64,000 nucleotides of DNA from JAPULR01 sp963665075 (GTDB lineage Bacteria > Chloroflexota > Dehalococcoidia > Lucifugimonadales > GCA-2712585): assembly GCA_963665075.1 (NCBI GenBank), contig OY762063.1:1054001-1118000 (forward strand), given 5' to 3'. This document shows, in pieces, positions 42,527 through 50,768 of the stretch (positions are counted from its first letter, which is position 1; the number at the start of each line of letters is the position of its first letter). The notes below the pieces were generated by a model that did not search any database, had not been told where the DNA came from, and was given only the letters and a program-made list of their open reading frames with translations. The translations under genes were made by a program, and so were the position numbers.

Positions 42527-43510
42527 TTGGACCTCACCCAAGCCCTCATACTCTTCATCGCCACCTCCGTACTCGTCGTCGGAGCCGCCCGATTCCTCGT
42601 GGCCTCCGGCGACGTCATCGCCATCAAGACCGGCTGGGGCCACGTCTGGGTCGGCGCCCTCCTCCTCGCCGGCGCCACCTCCCTCCCCGAACTCGTCGCC
42701 ACCGGCACCGCCGCCCTCCTCGGCAACGCAGGCATGGCCGGCGGCAACGTCTTCGGCTCCAACATGCTCAACATGACCATCCTAACCCTCGCCCTGGGCC
42801 TCCTCGGAGGCGGCCTCGTCCTACAGAAGATCCTCCCCCAACAGCAACGCGTCGCCTACTTCGCCACCATTCTGACGATGATTGCCCTGGCCCTCGCCGC
42901 CCTGAGGCTCGACGTCAAGTGGTGGATTGTCAGCCCCGCCACCCTCGTAATCATCGCCCTCTACATTATCGGCTCCTGGCGCCTCTTCACCGAAAGCTCC
43001 GAAGCCGAGAACGACGACGAAGCGACCACCGACCGCACCCTCCTCTGGGGCTGGACGGTATTCGCCCTATCCTCCGCCGTCATCTTCGTCGCCACCTACT
43101 TCATGACCAACAGCGCCGACGCCATCGCCGACGCCACCGGCATCGCCAAGAGCTTCATCGGCGTCCTCGCCCTCGCCTTCGTCACCTCCCTGCCCGAAGT
43201 CTCAACCTCCATCGCCGCCCTCCGGCAGAACGCCCCCGACCTCGCAGTCTCCAACCTCTTCGGCAGCAACTCCTTCAACATCCTCGTCCTGGCCATCGCC
43301 GACTTCTTCTACTCCGACGGCTCAATCTTCGGCAACATGGACAACGGCGCGCTCCTGGCCGGGCTATTCGCCATGCTGATAATGTTCCTCTGCGTCTGGA
43401 TGCTCCTGCTCAAGAAGCGGGTCAAACTCTTCTCCTTCACAAGACCCAGCATGGCCCTCATCACCGTCGCCTACGGAGTAGGACTCTTCCTGGTGTTCTA
43501 CTTTGGCTAA
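42527..43510 (+). CDS. Calcium/sodium:cation antiporter family (CaCA) membrane protein
   Basis: This 327-residue protein has about ten membrane segments in two inverted halves, each with an alpha-repeat: GATSLPELVATGTAALLGNA with GGNVFGSNMLN in the first, and FVTSLPEVSTSIAALRQNAP with NLFGSNSFNIL in the second. These glutamates bind the exchanged cation. An acidic loop near residue 165 (ESSEAENDDEATTD) may sense cations. TTG 42527 is the start; the first residues MDLTQALILFIATSV lead straight into a membrane segment. The MFS gene overlaps its end by 8 bases. Confidence 0.9.
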   Translation: MDLTQALILFIATSVLVVGAARFLVASGDVIAIKTGWGHVWVGALLLAGATSLPELVATGTAALLGNAGMAGGNVFGSNMLNMTILTLALGLLGGGLVLQKILPQQQRVAYFATILTMIALALAALRLDVKWWIVSPATLVIIALYIIGSWRLFTESSEAENDDEATTDRTLLWGWTVFALSSAVIFVATYFMTNSADAIADATGIAKSFIGVLALAFVTSLPEVSTSIAALRQNAPDLAVSNLFGSNSFNILVLAIADFFYSDGSIFGNMDNGALLAGLFAMLIMFLCVWMLLLKKRVKLFSFTRPSMALITVAYGVGLFLVFYFG

Positions 43511-44819
43511 TCCACCAACGGAAAACAGGCCCGACGCCCAACAGCAGACCGGCGACGCCCCGTCGAACCGCCCGACCACGCCTTCTACGTCAACAAGCCG
43601 CCAAACCCCGCCCGCCCAACGCTCCCTGAGCCTCATGCTCGGCCTCGCCGCGGGCCACGGCATCAAGCACTTCTACAACCAGGCCTTCCTGCTCCTGATC
43701 CCCTCCGTCAAGGCCTACCTCGGCCTCTCCGACGTTGAAGTGGGACTCATCGGCACCGCCCGCACCGTCTCAGGCGCCGTCATCAACATCCCCGCCGGCA
43801 TCGTGGCCGACATGTGGCGCAGCAAAGTCGGCCTCATGCTCACCGCCAGCCTCACCTCCCTCGCCGTCGGCTACCTAATCATCGGCACCACCCCCAGCTA
43901 TTGGCTGCTGCTTCTGGGCGTCGCCATCACCGGCGCGGGCGCGTCCATCTGGCACGCCCCCGCCTTTGGAACCCTCGCCATCGCCTACCCCAACAAGCGC
44001 GCCACCTCCTTCGCCGTCCACCGCATGGGCGGCTCCTCCGGCGACAGCCTCGCCCCCCTCGTCATGGGCCTCGTCCTCGGCGGCTTCGCCTTCTGGGGTC
44101 TCGAATGGAACGGACTCCAGTGGCGCACCCTCTCCTACTTCCTCGTCATCCCCGCAGGAATCGCGGCCTTCGCCGTCCTGGTGACTTTCCGAAACATCGA
44201 AGGCGCTTCCAGAGACAGCCCCAACTTCCGAAACTACCTCAAATCCGCCCGCGCCATGCTCAGCAACTCGACGGTTCTGGGAATGGTCGGAATCTCCGGC
44301 GTCCGCGCAATGGCCCACAACAGCCTCAACATCTTCCTCGTCATATACATGAGCGAAGACCTGGGCTTCTCCGAATTCCAGATTGGCTTCCACGTCGCCC
44401 TGCTGACGCTGTTCGGCGTCGCGTCTTCCCCGCTGTTGGGCTGGATTTCCGACCGCGTCGACCGACGGAAGGTGATGTTTGCCAGCCTGCTGACGATGGC
44501 GCTGCTGATCTACGCCCTCCTACCCTTCGGAAGCGGCTGGACGTTCACCCTGATTCTGGCCCTCATCGGCCTGTTCCTATACTCCGTCAACCCGATAATG
44601 ATGGCCGCCGCCATCGACGCCACCAAGAAGGGCACCGAAGCCTCCGGCGTCGCGTTGATGTTCGCGGGTTCGGCGGTATTCGGCAGCATCTCCCCCATCA
44701 TCGCCGGCTGGCTTCGCGGAACCTTCGGCATGGACGGCGTCTTCTACTACTGCGGAATAATCGTCACCATCGTCGCCTTCGCCGCCCTCCTGGTCCCCCT
44801 CCGCAAAGCCCCCGCTTAG
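43503..44819 (+). CDS. Major facilitator superfamily transporter
   Basis: This 438-residue protein has 12 predicted membrane segments after a polar N-terminal tail of about 40 residues rich in Pro, Thr and Gln. The MFS loop motif appears as GIVADMWRSKVGLMLTASL between segments 2 and 3 and again as GWISDRVDRRKVMFASLLTM in the second half. The substrate is not evident; drug- or sugar-type efflux families are both possible. TTG 43503 overlaps the antiporter stop, so translation is probably coupled. Confidence 0.88.
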   Translation: MANPPTENRPDAQQQTGDAPSNRPTTPSTSTSRQTPPAQRSLSLMLGLAAGHGIKHFYNQAFLLLIPSVKAYLGLSDVEVGLIGTARTVSGAVINIPAGIVADMWRSKVGLMLTASLTSLAVGYLIIGTTPSYWLLLLGVAITGAGASIWHAPAFGTLAIAYPNKRATSFAVHRMGGSSGDSLAPLVMGLVLGGFAFWGLEWNGLQWRTLSYFLVIPAGIAAFAVLVTFRNIEGASRDSPNFRNYLKSARAMLSNSTVLGMVGISGVRAMAHNSLNIFLVIYMSEDLGFSEFQIGFHVALLTLFGVASSPLLGWISDRVDRRKVMFASLLTMALLIYALLPFGSGWTFTLILALIGLFLYSVNPIMMAAAIDATKKGTEASGVALMFAGSAVFGSISPIIAGWLRGTFGMDGVFYYCGIIVTIVAFAALLVPLRKAPA

Positions 44820-44849
44820 CTGATAGCGCCTACAGGTCGAAACTCCCAT

Positions 44850-44932
44850 TTTCCCCCCTCTCCCTTGGAGAGAGGGTTGGGATGGGGGCGACTCCCCACT
44901 CTCACCCTGAGCCTGTCGAAGGGCCGAGCGCA
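44850..44932. repeat. Repeat modules at the end of the hicA remnant
   Basis: CTCTCCCTTGGAGAGAGG (about 44859-44876) and CTCACCCTGAGCCTGTCGAAGG-type sequence (about 44900-44931) abut the broken hicA gene; the latter forms the present 3' end of its frame. Confidence 0.7.
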
Positions 44933-45089
44933 AGGTTCCGATTTTCAGATCGCGCCCACCCCAGTCCGGCAGTATTGCGTCCGCCTCCGTTTGCGGGTTA
45001 TGCCACCTTCTATGTTACCCGCGGCCCCGCCTGGGGATCTCTCGGCATCCAAGCCTGGCCAGCTTCCGCGCCGCTTCCCGGTATCTCAC
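44933..45089 (-). pseudogene. HicA toxin gene with nonsense codon before the catalytic His
   Basis: GTG 45089 overlaps the hicB stop (GTGA). The frame reads VRYREAARKLARLGCREIPR, then RGRG, TAA (45017-45015), HRRWHNPQTEADAILPDWGG and RDLKIGT. HicA proteins of this subtype have GSH at that point, so a single base change (TCA to TAA) at the serine codon stops translation just before the active-site His. The 3' end continues LRSALRQAQGE, which is encoded by an interspersed repeat, so the original C-terminus may also have been replaced. The toxin should be dead. Confidence 0.75.
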
Positions 45090-45331
45090 CGCAAAGAGAC
45101 GATTGTTTCAACGGATACAGGACCGTTCGCGTCATCCACGTAGATGCTCGACGGCAGAGGCCGACCCCGATCCTCATAAATCTCAGCTACCGCCGCAAAA
45201 GCGTCCTCCGCGTTCGCCAGAGCCTCCGCCACGCTCTCACCCTCCGTTATCAGCTCCGGCAGCAGCGGAGAACTGACCACGTAACCGCCTTCGGGCTGCG
45301 GCTCCAACACCAAAGGTATCCTCACAATCAT
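45086..45331 (-). CDS. HicB-family antitoxin paired with a broken hicA
   Basis: From ATG 45331 the product has 81 residues: MIVRIPLVLEPQPEGGYVVS, SPLLPELITEGESVAEALAN and AEDAFAAVAEIYEDRGRPLP, a HicB-type partial RNase H-like domain. A TTG four codons upstream is possible. Gene order is antitoxin then toxin, the reverse of the intact pair at 30874. The antitoxin frame is intact even though its toxin carries a nonsense codon. Confidence 0.82.
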   Translation of the reverse strand: MIVRIPLVLEPQPEGGYVVSSPLLPELITEGESVAEALANAEDAFAAVAEIYEDRGRPLPSSIYVDDANGPVSVETIVSLR

Positions 45332-45409
45332 GGCTCTATCCAACCGTCCTTCGATTGACCCTGATGGCCTAACCGCATTCTACCATCTACGACCATTCGC
45401 CAACAACGA

Positions 45410-47056
45410 TTATCCCCCCTGCCCACCCGGCGACGGTGGCGCCGCCGCGCCGTCTTCACGTATACGAAGCATCAGCTTGTCCCCGTCCTCCCACGGCTCA
45501 TTCGCCACCGACCACTTCAACGTCCCCGACCCGTCCTTGGACCTGGATTGCTCTACCGCATCCGACGCCCGAAGGTTCAACGACGCCGTCCCGTCCACCT
45601 CGATGAAGTCCAACGTATACCCATCCAGCGAAACGACGGGGTCCAGACTCAACGCCACCTTCCCGTCCGCCCATTCCAACCCCATAATCTCCGTATCCGT
45701 CCCACCAACGCTGAACGACGCCGGCGACACCTCATCCTCCCCACCATCCACAGGATCAAAAAACGCCTCATGCAACGTCCCCGCAGGGGCCGTAACCGTT
45801 ATGTTGAAATTCCAATATCCTTTGTCATCAGTTGGACCAGTAGGCCGGGAAGCGCAAATTGCTTCATGTGAATGCCACTGATGAAAGTTCACATCATAGG
45901 TATTCATTGGTAGAGGACGTGCAGTTGTATAGATGAATGCATATCCATTCGAGGGATCTTTATCGTTATCCACTATTACAGTGTTGAAATGCACGGCGTC
46001 TGTTCCGCTATGCCAAAATTCAATATAGGCCTCCGAATATGTTTGGGCGTCATGGAATAGATCTCCCATTTCCTTCACAAACGACACTGATTCTGCAGCA
46101 ACTCCTGAATCTACTGTCAATTTTATCTTAGTCAACTCCAAAAACGGTGAAGCACGATAATGCCTCTCTTCAGTTAGCATTCTATACACGCAATCTGCAT
46201 ATCCCTCTATGTCTTCACCTTCACTAAGCATGGCGTCTATCTCTCCTATACGAGTGCGGAGGGTCGAAAGAGAAATTACAGGCGGAGGAGATTCTAAGCC
46301 ATCAGTCACGTATTCTGTAGTCGATGCTCCACTGACGTCCGCGGAAATCATTTCCTTCGCTGGGAGCCAAGTTCTACTAAGGGTGTCAATCGAATATGCA
46401 AAGTTCGACTGTGCTCCCTGATTGGAAAGGACGAACGCAAAGCTGCTGGCAACTGTCTCCGTCTTGCTCCCCGATGGCGTTTCTGATGAGATGACGCCCT
46501 TAAGAAAGAGTACACCTGGACGGTTATCGTAGCTTGTGTTGCGTTGTGCAATCAGTTCTGTGGCCGCCTCCATAGCCTCCGCCTCCGTCAGATAACCCCT
46601 GTAAAGATTTCCATTGACGTCAACGCCATATGAATCGTCTAGCACCTCCACTCTGAATTCGTTGGGTCCCGTCCCTTTCAAGTATTGATTTGCCTGGAAG
46701 GACAAAATCTGTGCTGGCCTGTAGGTAGGAGCTACTCCGGAGTCGCCGGGAATTGTCTGAACTCCTGGACTTGCAGTGACGAAGGACGCCACAACAATTA
46801 TGTCTGAGTCTAGAATCTGCTGATCGATGGATGGGGACACGAATGCAGAGGGATCCATTATGGATGAAGTAATTCGTGGAATGGGTTGGGGTAGACGTAA
46901 GCTAGTATCTAGGAGAGACGAAGATTCCGTTGGCATCCCCGCTGACCCAGCGACTTCATTAGCTGTCGGAGCAAGAGTCTTAGTACTGGAAGAGTTACAG
47001 GCAATGGCGAGTAGCGCCAACACCAAGATGATAACTGAAATTAGGAAAGTATTCAT
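45410..47056 (-). CDS. Lipoprotein of unknown function with mosaic composition
   Basis: This 548-residue protein has a lipoprotein signal with lipobox LLAIAC (Cys20) and a Ser/Thr/Pro-rich start. Residues about 70-210 contain DSDIIVVASFV and YLKGTGPNEFRVEVLDDSYG, text like surface-exposed beta domains. The C-terminal 130 residues include FNITVTAPAGTLHEAFFDPV and LSLDPVVSLDGYTLDFIEVD, a beta-sandwich style. Codons are A/T-ending over most of the gene but switch to strongly G/C-ending in the last 400 bases (45410 to about 45810), suggesting a fusion or gene conversion. Function unknown; no partner gene is evident. Confidence 0.7.
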   Translation of the reverse strand: MNTFLISVIILVLALLAIACNSSSTKTLAPTANEVAGSAGMPTESSSLLDTSLRLPQPIPRITSSIMDPSAFVSPSIDQQILDSDIIVVASFVTASPGVQTIPGDSGVAPTYRPAQILSFQANQYLKGTGPNEFRVEVLDDSYGVDVNGNLYRGYLTEAEAMEAATELIAQRNTSYDNRPGVLFLKGVISSETPSGSKTETVASSFAFVLSNQGAQSNFAYSIDTLSRTWLPAKEMISADVSGASTTEYVTDGLESPPPVISLSTLRTRIGEIDAMLSEGEDIEGYADCVYRMLTEERHYRASPFLELTKIKLTVDSGVAAESVSFVKEMGDLFHDAQTYSEAYIEFWHSGTDAVHFNTVIVDNDKDPSNGYAFIYTTARPLPMNTYDVNFHQWHSHEAICASRPTGPTDDKGYWNFNITVTAPAGTLHEAFFDPVDGGEDEVSPASFSVGGTDTEIMGLEWADGKVALSLDPVVSLDGYTLDFIEVDGTASLNLRASDAVEQSRSKDGSGTLKWSVANEPWEDGDKLMLRIREDGAAAPPSPGGQGG

Positions 47057-47376
47057 ACTTAAACCTTAAGGCTGGGCCTTATAAAGTGCCTCAGCAGCCC
47101 TTTCGTCATGATCGCCTAACACGAGTTCCCGTTGAGCATCAGGACGCAACGCATCTTCCCCATCATCAGCTGACCCAACCTTCCCGTCTGCAAGTCAACG
47201 CCATGATGACACCTCCTCCATACGATTATATCCCCCCACGGCAAAAATCCCCCAACCGCCGTCCGGCGTATGACTATCACAACCGGCGGCAATCCCCACC
47301 CGCCCAACCCCGTTGCCCAACGCCCCCATACCCGCTACCATGAAACTCACACAACCCGGAGGCCAACCCCCAGCCA
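47057..47376. other. Gene-free stretch before ccdA
   Basis: I see no credible gene. On the minus strand a short open stretch (about 47070-47190) reads DGEDALRPDAQRELVLGDHD and ERAAEALYKAQP without a start codon, possibly a remnant. The 3' part is C-rich. No clear promoter for the downstream gene is visible. Confidence 0.4.
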
Positions 47377-48261
47377 ATGCTAGACACCCTCGTGCAAAAG
47401 GCCAAACCCTACCGCAGCTACGCCCTCCCCTTCCTTCTCGGCGCCCTCGCCCTGCTGGTCGCAATCATCGCCGCCCTCATCACCGGCGGCGACGCCATCG
47501 GCCCCATCAACAACTTCGTCGAAGGACTCTCCGGACGCTCCGGCTCCGGCCTCGACCGGGTGGGCAACTTCGTTCCCCTCGGCCTCCCCTTCGCCGCCGG
47601 CATGGTATCCACCGTCAACCCCTGCGGCTTCGCCATGCTCCCCGCCTACCTCGGCCTCTACGTCGGCTCCAACGACCCCCAGGCAGGCATTCCGAAAAAA
47701 GTCTCCCGCGCCCTCCTCGTCGGCCTCGTCGTCACCTCCGGCTTCGTCCTCCTCTTTGGCCTGACCGGAACCATCGTCAGCGCCGGCGCGCGAACCATCA
47801 TCAACTTCATCCCCTGGGTTGGACTCGGCATCGGAGTCCTGCTGGTGGCGACGGGTTCATGGCTCCTCGGCGGCGGCAAGCTCTACACCGCCTTCGCCAG
47901 CCAAACCGCATCCCGCATCGGCACGCCGGGCCAGGTCAGCGTCAAGGAATTCTTCCTGTTCGGCCTCAGCTACGGAATCGCCTCCCTCAGCTGCACCCTC
48001 CCCATCTTCCTCTCCGTCATCGGCGTATCCCTCGTGGACACCAGCATCGCCACCAGCATCGGGCGGTTCGTCCTCTACGCCCTGGGCATGGGCCTCGTCA
48101 TCATCCTGATGACCGTCAGCATGGCCATATTCAAGGAGATAATCGTCCGCTTTTTAAGGAAGGCGCAGCCCTTCGTACAGCCCGTCAGCGCCGTGTTCAT
48201 GATGATAGCCGGCTGCTACATCGTCTACTATTGGATGACCCTGGGCCGCAGCCTCCTCTAA
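47377..48261 (+). CDS. ccdA: CcdA/DsbD-type thiol:disulfide electron-transfer membrane protein
   Basis: This 294-residue protein has about seven membrane segments. It carries the two redox cysteines of the CcdA family: MVSTVNPCGFAMLPAYLGLY in the first helix of the first half and GIASLSCTLPIFLSVIG in the second half. It transfers electrons from cytoplasmic thioredoxin to extracytoplasmic thioredoxin-like proteins for cytochrome c maturation or repair. The TlpA-like probable selenoprotein at 19762 could be such a partner, although that protein has no clear signal peptide. ATG choice is supported by the hydrophobic start; it has a weak ribosome site. Confidence 0.9.
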   Translation: MLDTLVQKAKPYRSYALPFLLGALALLVAIIAALITGGDAIGPINNFVEGLSGRSGSGLDRVGNFVPLGLPFAAGMVSTVNPCGFAMLPAYLGLYVGSNDPQAGIPKKVSRALLVGLVVTSGFVLLFGLTGTIVSAGARTIINFIPWVGLGIGVLLVATGSWLLGGGKLYTAFASQTASRIGTPGQVSVKEFFLFGLSYGIASLSCTLPIFLSVIGVSLVDTSIATSIGRFVLYALGMGLVIILMTVSMAIFKEIIVRFLRKAQPFVQPVSAVFMMIAGCYIVYYWMTLGRSLL

Positions 48262-48403
48262 CCGCTAAAGCGGCGCTGCGCCGGACAGCCTCGTCTCATT
48301 GACATTCACCCGCATCCAGACATAGCATGGAATCACCAGATACGGAGGGTCCATGCCCATCACTCGCTTTTTCATATATGCAGGCAGGAACGTAGACTTC
48401 TAG

Positions 48404-48760
48404 ATGCAACTGCCAAGACATAGCGAAGGCTGGTATCTCCTTATCTTCAGCGTACTTTTCTTCATTGGATTGGCGCTGGCGGTTGATTACGTTGGGCCGG
48501 AACACAGGATATGGCCCGACAGGATAATGGAAGTGGTAAAATTGATGCCGTACGTCGTGATAGTCGCAGGGACAATCACGGCGATGGCAGTGGAGGGGGT
48601 ATATATGCTGGCAGAACGTTACCTACGAAGGCGATTCCAGGAAGGCAAACAGGAAGGCGTCCAACTGATGGCCCAAAAGGTCAAGGAGTGGAATGAACGC
48701 CGGTTGGAAGCCGAGCGGCGGGGCGAAGACTTCAACGAACCTCCGCCAACCGAGGTCTAA
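48404..48760 (+). CDS. Small membrane protein with coiled coil and EPPP tail, copy 1
   Basis: This 118-residue protein has two membrane segments (YLLIFSVLFFIGLALAVDYV and MPYVVIVAGTITAMAVEGVY), then a charged amphipathic helix (RRRFQEGKQEGVQLMAQKVK, EWNERRLEAERRGEDF) and the tail NEPPPTEV. Its layout is the same as those at 4227 and 61964. The helix and tail are repeated in the next gene, which lacks the membrane part. Function unknown. Confidence 0.72.
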   Translation: MQLPRHSEGWYLLIFSVLFFIGLALAVDYVGPEHRIWPDRIMEVVKLMPYVVIVAGTITAMAVEGVYMLAERYLRRRFQEGKQEGVQLMAQKVKEWNERRLEAERRGEDFNEPPPTEV

Positions 48761-48791
48761 AGGTTCGTCGGACAGGTAGGAAGATATTGCC

Positions 48792-48965
48792 ATGCTGGGG
48801 CTGGCAGAAAGTTATCTACGAAGACGATTCCAGGAAGGCAAACAGGAAGGCGTCCAAGAAGGCGTTCAACTGATGGCCCAAAAGGTCAAGGAGTGGAATG
48901 AACGCCGACTGGAAGCCGAGCGGCGAGGCGAGGATTTCAACGAACCTCCGCCCACCGAGGTCTAA
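48792..48965 (+). CDS. Short EPPP-tail protein, partial tandem copy
   Basis: This 57-residue protein is MLGLAESYLRRRFQEGKQEG followed by VQEGVQLMAQKVKEWNERRL and the tail GEDFNEPPPTEV. From the arginine cluster on it is nearly identical, in DNA too, to the end of the preceding gene (about 48626-48760 versus 48816-48965), with one extra EGVQ unit. The membrane segments are absent. It may be a soluble partner or a recent duplicate in decay. Its stop overlaps that of the convergent reductase gene. Confidence 0.6.
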   Translation: MLGLAESYLRRRFQEGKQEGVQEGVQLMAQKVKEWNERRLEAERRGEDFNEPPPTEV

Positions 48966-49780
48966 CCGCTAAAGCAGCGTTGCGCCTCCGACGCCACATG
49001 CTCCCTCAACTCCGACGGCAGCGTCGGCAGCGTCCCCGCCACCGCATTCTGTAGAATCCGCTCCGGCTTCGTGCTGGAAGGAATCAGAATCCCGATTCGC
49101 GGGTCCGACAGGCACCACGCCAGCAGCGCCTGCGGCCAAGTCGTAATCCCGAACTCCGCCAACGGCGTCAAATCCGGCTGCTCCTTCAACTCCTTCGCCA
49201 GCGCGCCCGAACCAAGCGGACGCATCACTATTACGCCGATGCCTATCTCCTCCGCCAGCGGCAGCATCTCCTCCTCCGCCTCCCGCTCCAGCGCGTTGTA
49301 CGAAATCTGAATCGTCTGAATCCGCCCCGTCTTCATTATCTCCATCATCTCAGGAAAGCCGGGCGGGTAAGTGTAAGTGACCCCAATCAGGTCGATCTTG
49401 CCGCCGTCCCGCAGCCCCTCCAGGTAGGGCAGATGGGTCTTCCAGTCCACCATGTTGTGAATCTGAAACACCTCGATGTGGTCCGTCTTCAGCAGTTCAA
49501 ACGAGCGCGCAATCTGCCTCTGCCCCGTCTCCCGGCCCACGGCCCACACCTTCGTCGCGAACTGAAACTGCCCCTGCTTTCCCTCCATTGACACTCCGAG
49601 ACACTGCTCGGCGCGCCCGTACATGGGCGACGTGTCTATGAACGTCGAACCCGACTCGATGCAGTTGTCGATTATCCGACGCCGCACGTCCAGCCCTTCC
49701 TCGTCCTCCACGTTGAACGTGTTGGCGCTGCCCATGCCAATGGCGGGCACCTCCAGAGTTGCCAGCATTCTCTTATTCAA
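48962..49780 (-). CDS. Aldo/keto reductase, copy 1
   Basis: This 272-residue NADPH-dependent (beta/alpha)8 reductase shows the catalytic tetrad context: FIDTSPMYGRAEQCLG (Asp, Tyr), FATKVW (Lys) and FQIHNMVDWKTHL (His). The C-terminal LIPSSTKPERILQNAVA is the cofactor-phosphate region. It is about half identical to the next gene upstream on the same strand (49826), and both lie in one direction with a 45-base gap, a tandem duplication. Substrate unknown. Confidence 0.92.
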   Translation of the reverse strand: MNKRMLATLEVPAIGMGSANTFNVEDEEGLDVRRRIIDNCIESGSTFIDTSPMYGRAEQCLGVSMEGKQGQFQFATKVWAVGRETGQRQIARSFELLKTDHIEVFQIHNMVDWKTHLPYLEGLRDGGKIDLIGVTYTYPPGFPEMMEIMKTGRIQTIQISYNALEREAEEEMLPLAEEIGIGVIVMRPLGSGALAKELKEQPDLTPLAEFGITTWPQALLAWCLSDPRIGILIPSSTKPERILQNAVAGTLPTLPSELREHVASEAQRCFSG

Positions 49781-49825
49781 TTTATACCTCCCAATGATGA
49801 TATGTGTGACGGATGACGCGTTCGC

Positions 49826-50638
49826 CTACGAGCAGCGCTCCGTCTCCTTCTCGATGTAAGTTCGAAGCTCCGGCGGCAGCGGCGGAATTTCCCCCGGCAG
49901 CGCATTCTCGATGATGCGGCTCGGCTTCGTCGTGGCGGGAATCGGCACCGTGACTCTCGAGTCCGCCAGCAGCCACGCCAGCGCCGCCTGCCCCCACGTC
50001 CGAATCCCGAACTCCTGCAACGGCCCCAAATCCGGCTGTTGCTTCAAACCCGTCGCCAGCAGCCCCTTCCCCGTCGGCCTCATCACCACCACGCCCATGC
50101 CCAGACTTTCCGCCAAAGGCAGAACCTCGTCCTCCACCGCCCGGTCCTGGATGTTGTAGGAAATCTGGATGGCGTCCACCCGCCGCGTCTTCATTATCTG
50201 CATCATCTCCGGGAACATGTCCGGGTAACCGTACGTAATCCCGATTGAGCCGATGCGCCCCTCCGACTTCAACTGCTCCAGGTACGGCAGATGCGTCTTC
50301 CAGTCCACGAGATTGTGAATCTGGAAAAGATGAATGTAGTCCGTCCTCAACAGCTCGAAGGAACGCTCAATCTGCGCCCGCCCCGTCTCCTTCCCCGAAC
50401 TCCACACCTTCGTCGCCAGCAAGAACTTGTCCACCCGCCCGTCCATCGTCTCCCCCAACACCTGCTCGGCGCGCCCGTACATGGGCGATGTGTCAACGAA
50501 AGTGACGCCCTTCTCCAGGCACTTGTCGATTATCTTCCGCCGCACCTCGATGTCATCCTTGGAATCCACGTCAAACGTCTGCGCGCTTCCCATTCCGATG
50601 GCGCTGACTTCCAGACCGGCAAGACTTCTCTTCAGCAT
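49826..50638 (-). CDS. Aldo/keto reductase, copy 2
   Basis: This 270-residue paralogue has the same motifs: FVDTSPMYGRAEQVLGETMD, LATKVW, FQIHNLVDWKTHLPYLEQL and PIPATTKPSRIIENALPGEI. ATG 50638 with GAGGAAGG upstream is preferred to a longer frame beginning 23 codons earlier. It is the first gene of the tandem pair. Its promoter region is shared with the divergent rubrerythrin-VIT1 gene. Confidence 0.92.
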   Translation of the reverse strand: MLKRSLAGLEVSAIGMGSAQTFDVDSKDDIEVRRKIIDKCLEKGVTFVDTSPMYGRAEQVLGETMDGRVDKFLLATKVWSSGKETGRAQIERSFELLRTDYIHLFQIHNLVDWKTHLPYLEQLKSEGRIGSIGITYGYPDMFPEMMQIMKTRRVDAIQISYNIQDRAVEDEVLPLAESLGMGVVVMRPTGKGLLATGLKQQPDLGPLQEFGIRTWGQAALAWLLADSRVTVPIPATTKPSRIIENALPGEIPPLPPELRTYIEKETERCS

Positions 50639-50768
50639 CAATAACCTTCCTCTAACTCTGATTGTGCTGCCATTATACCGCAATTCCGCCAGTTTTGACG
50701 GGCGCACCCTCCCAATGTGCTAAAGTAGTATGCGCACCCTTATGGCATACAACCGACGGGAGGAAGGA

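Noticed and set aside
47086..47343. 85-residue plus-strand frame before ccdA
   Set aside because: Low-complexity Pro/Gln/Arg text with no ribosome site or homology that I recognise; it ends at the start region of ccdA.
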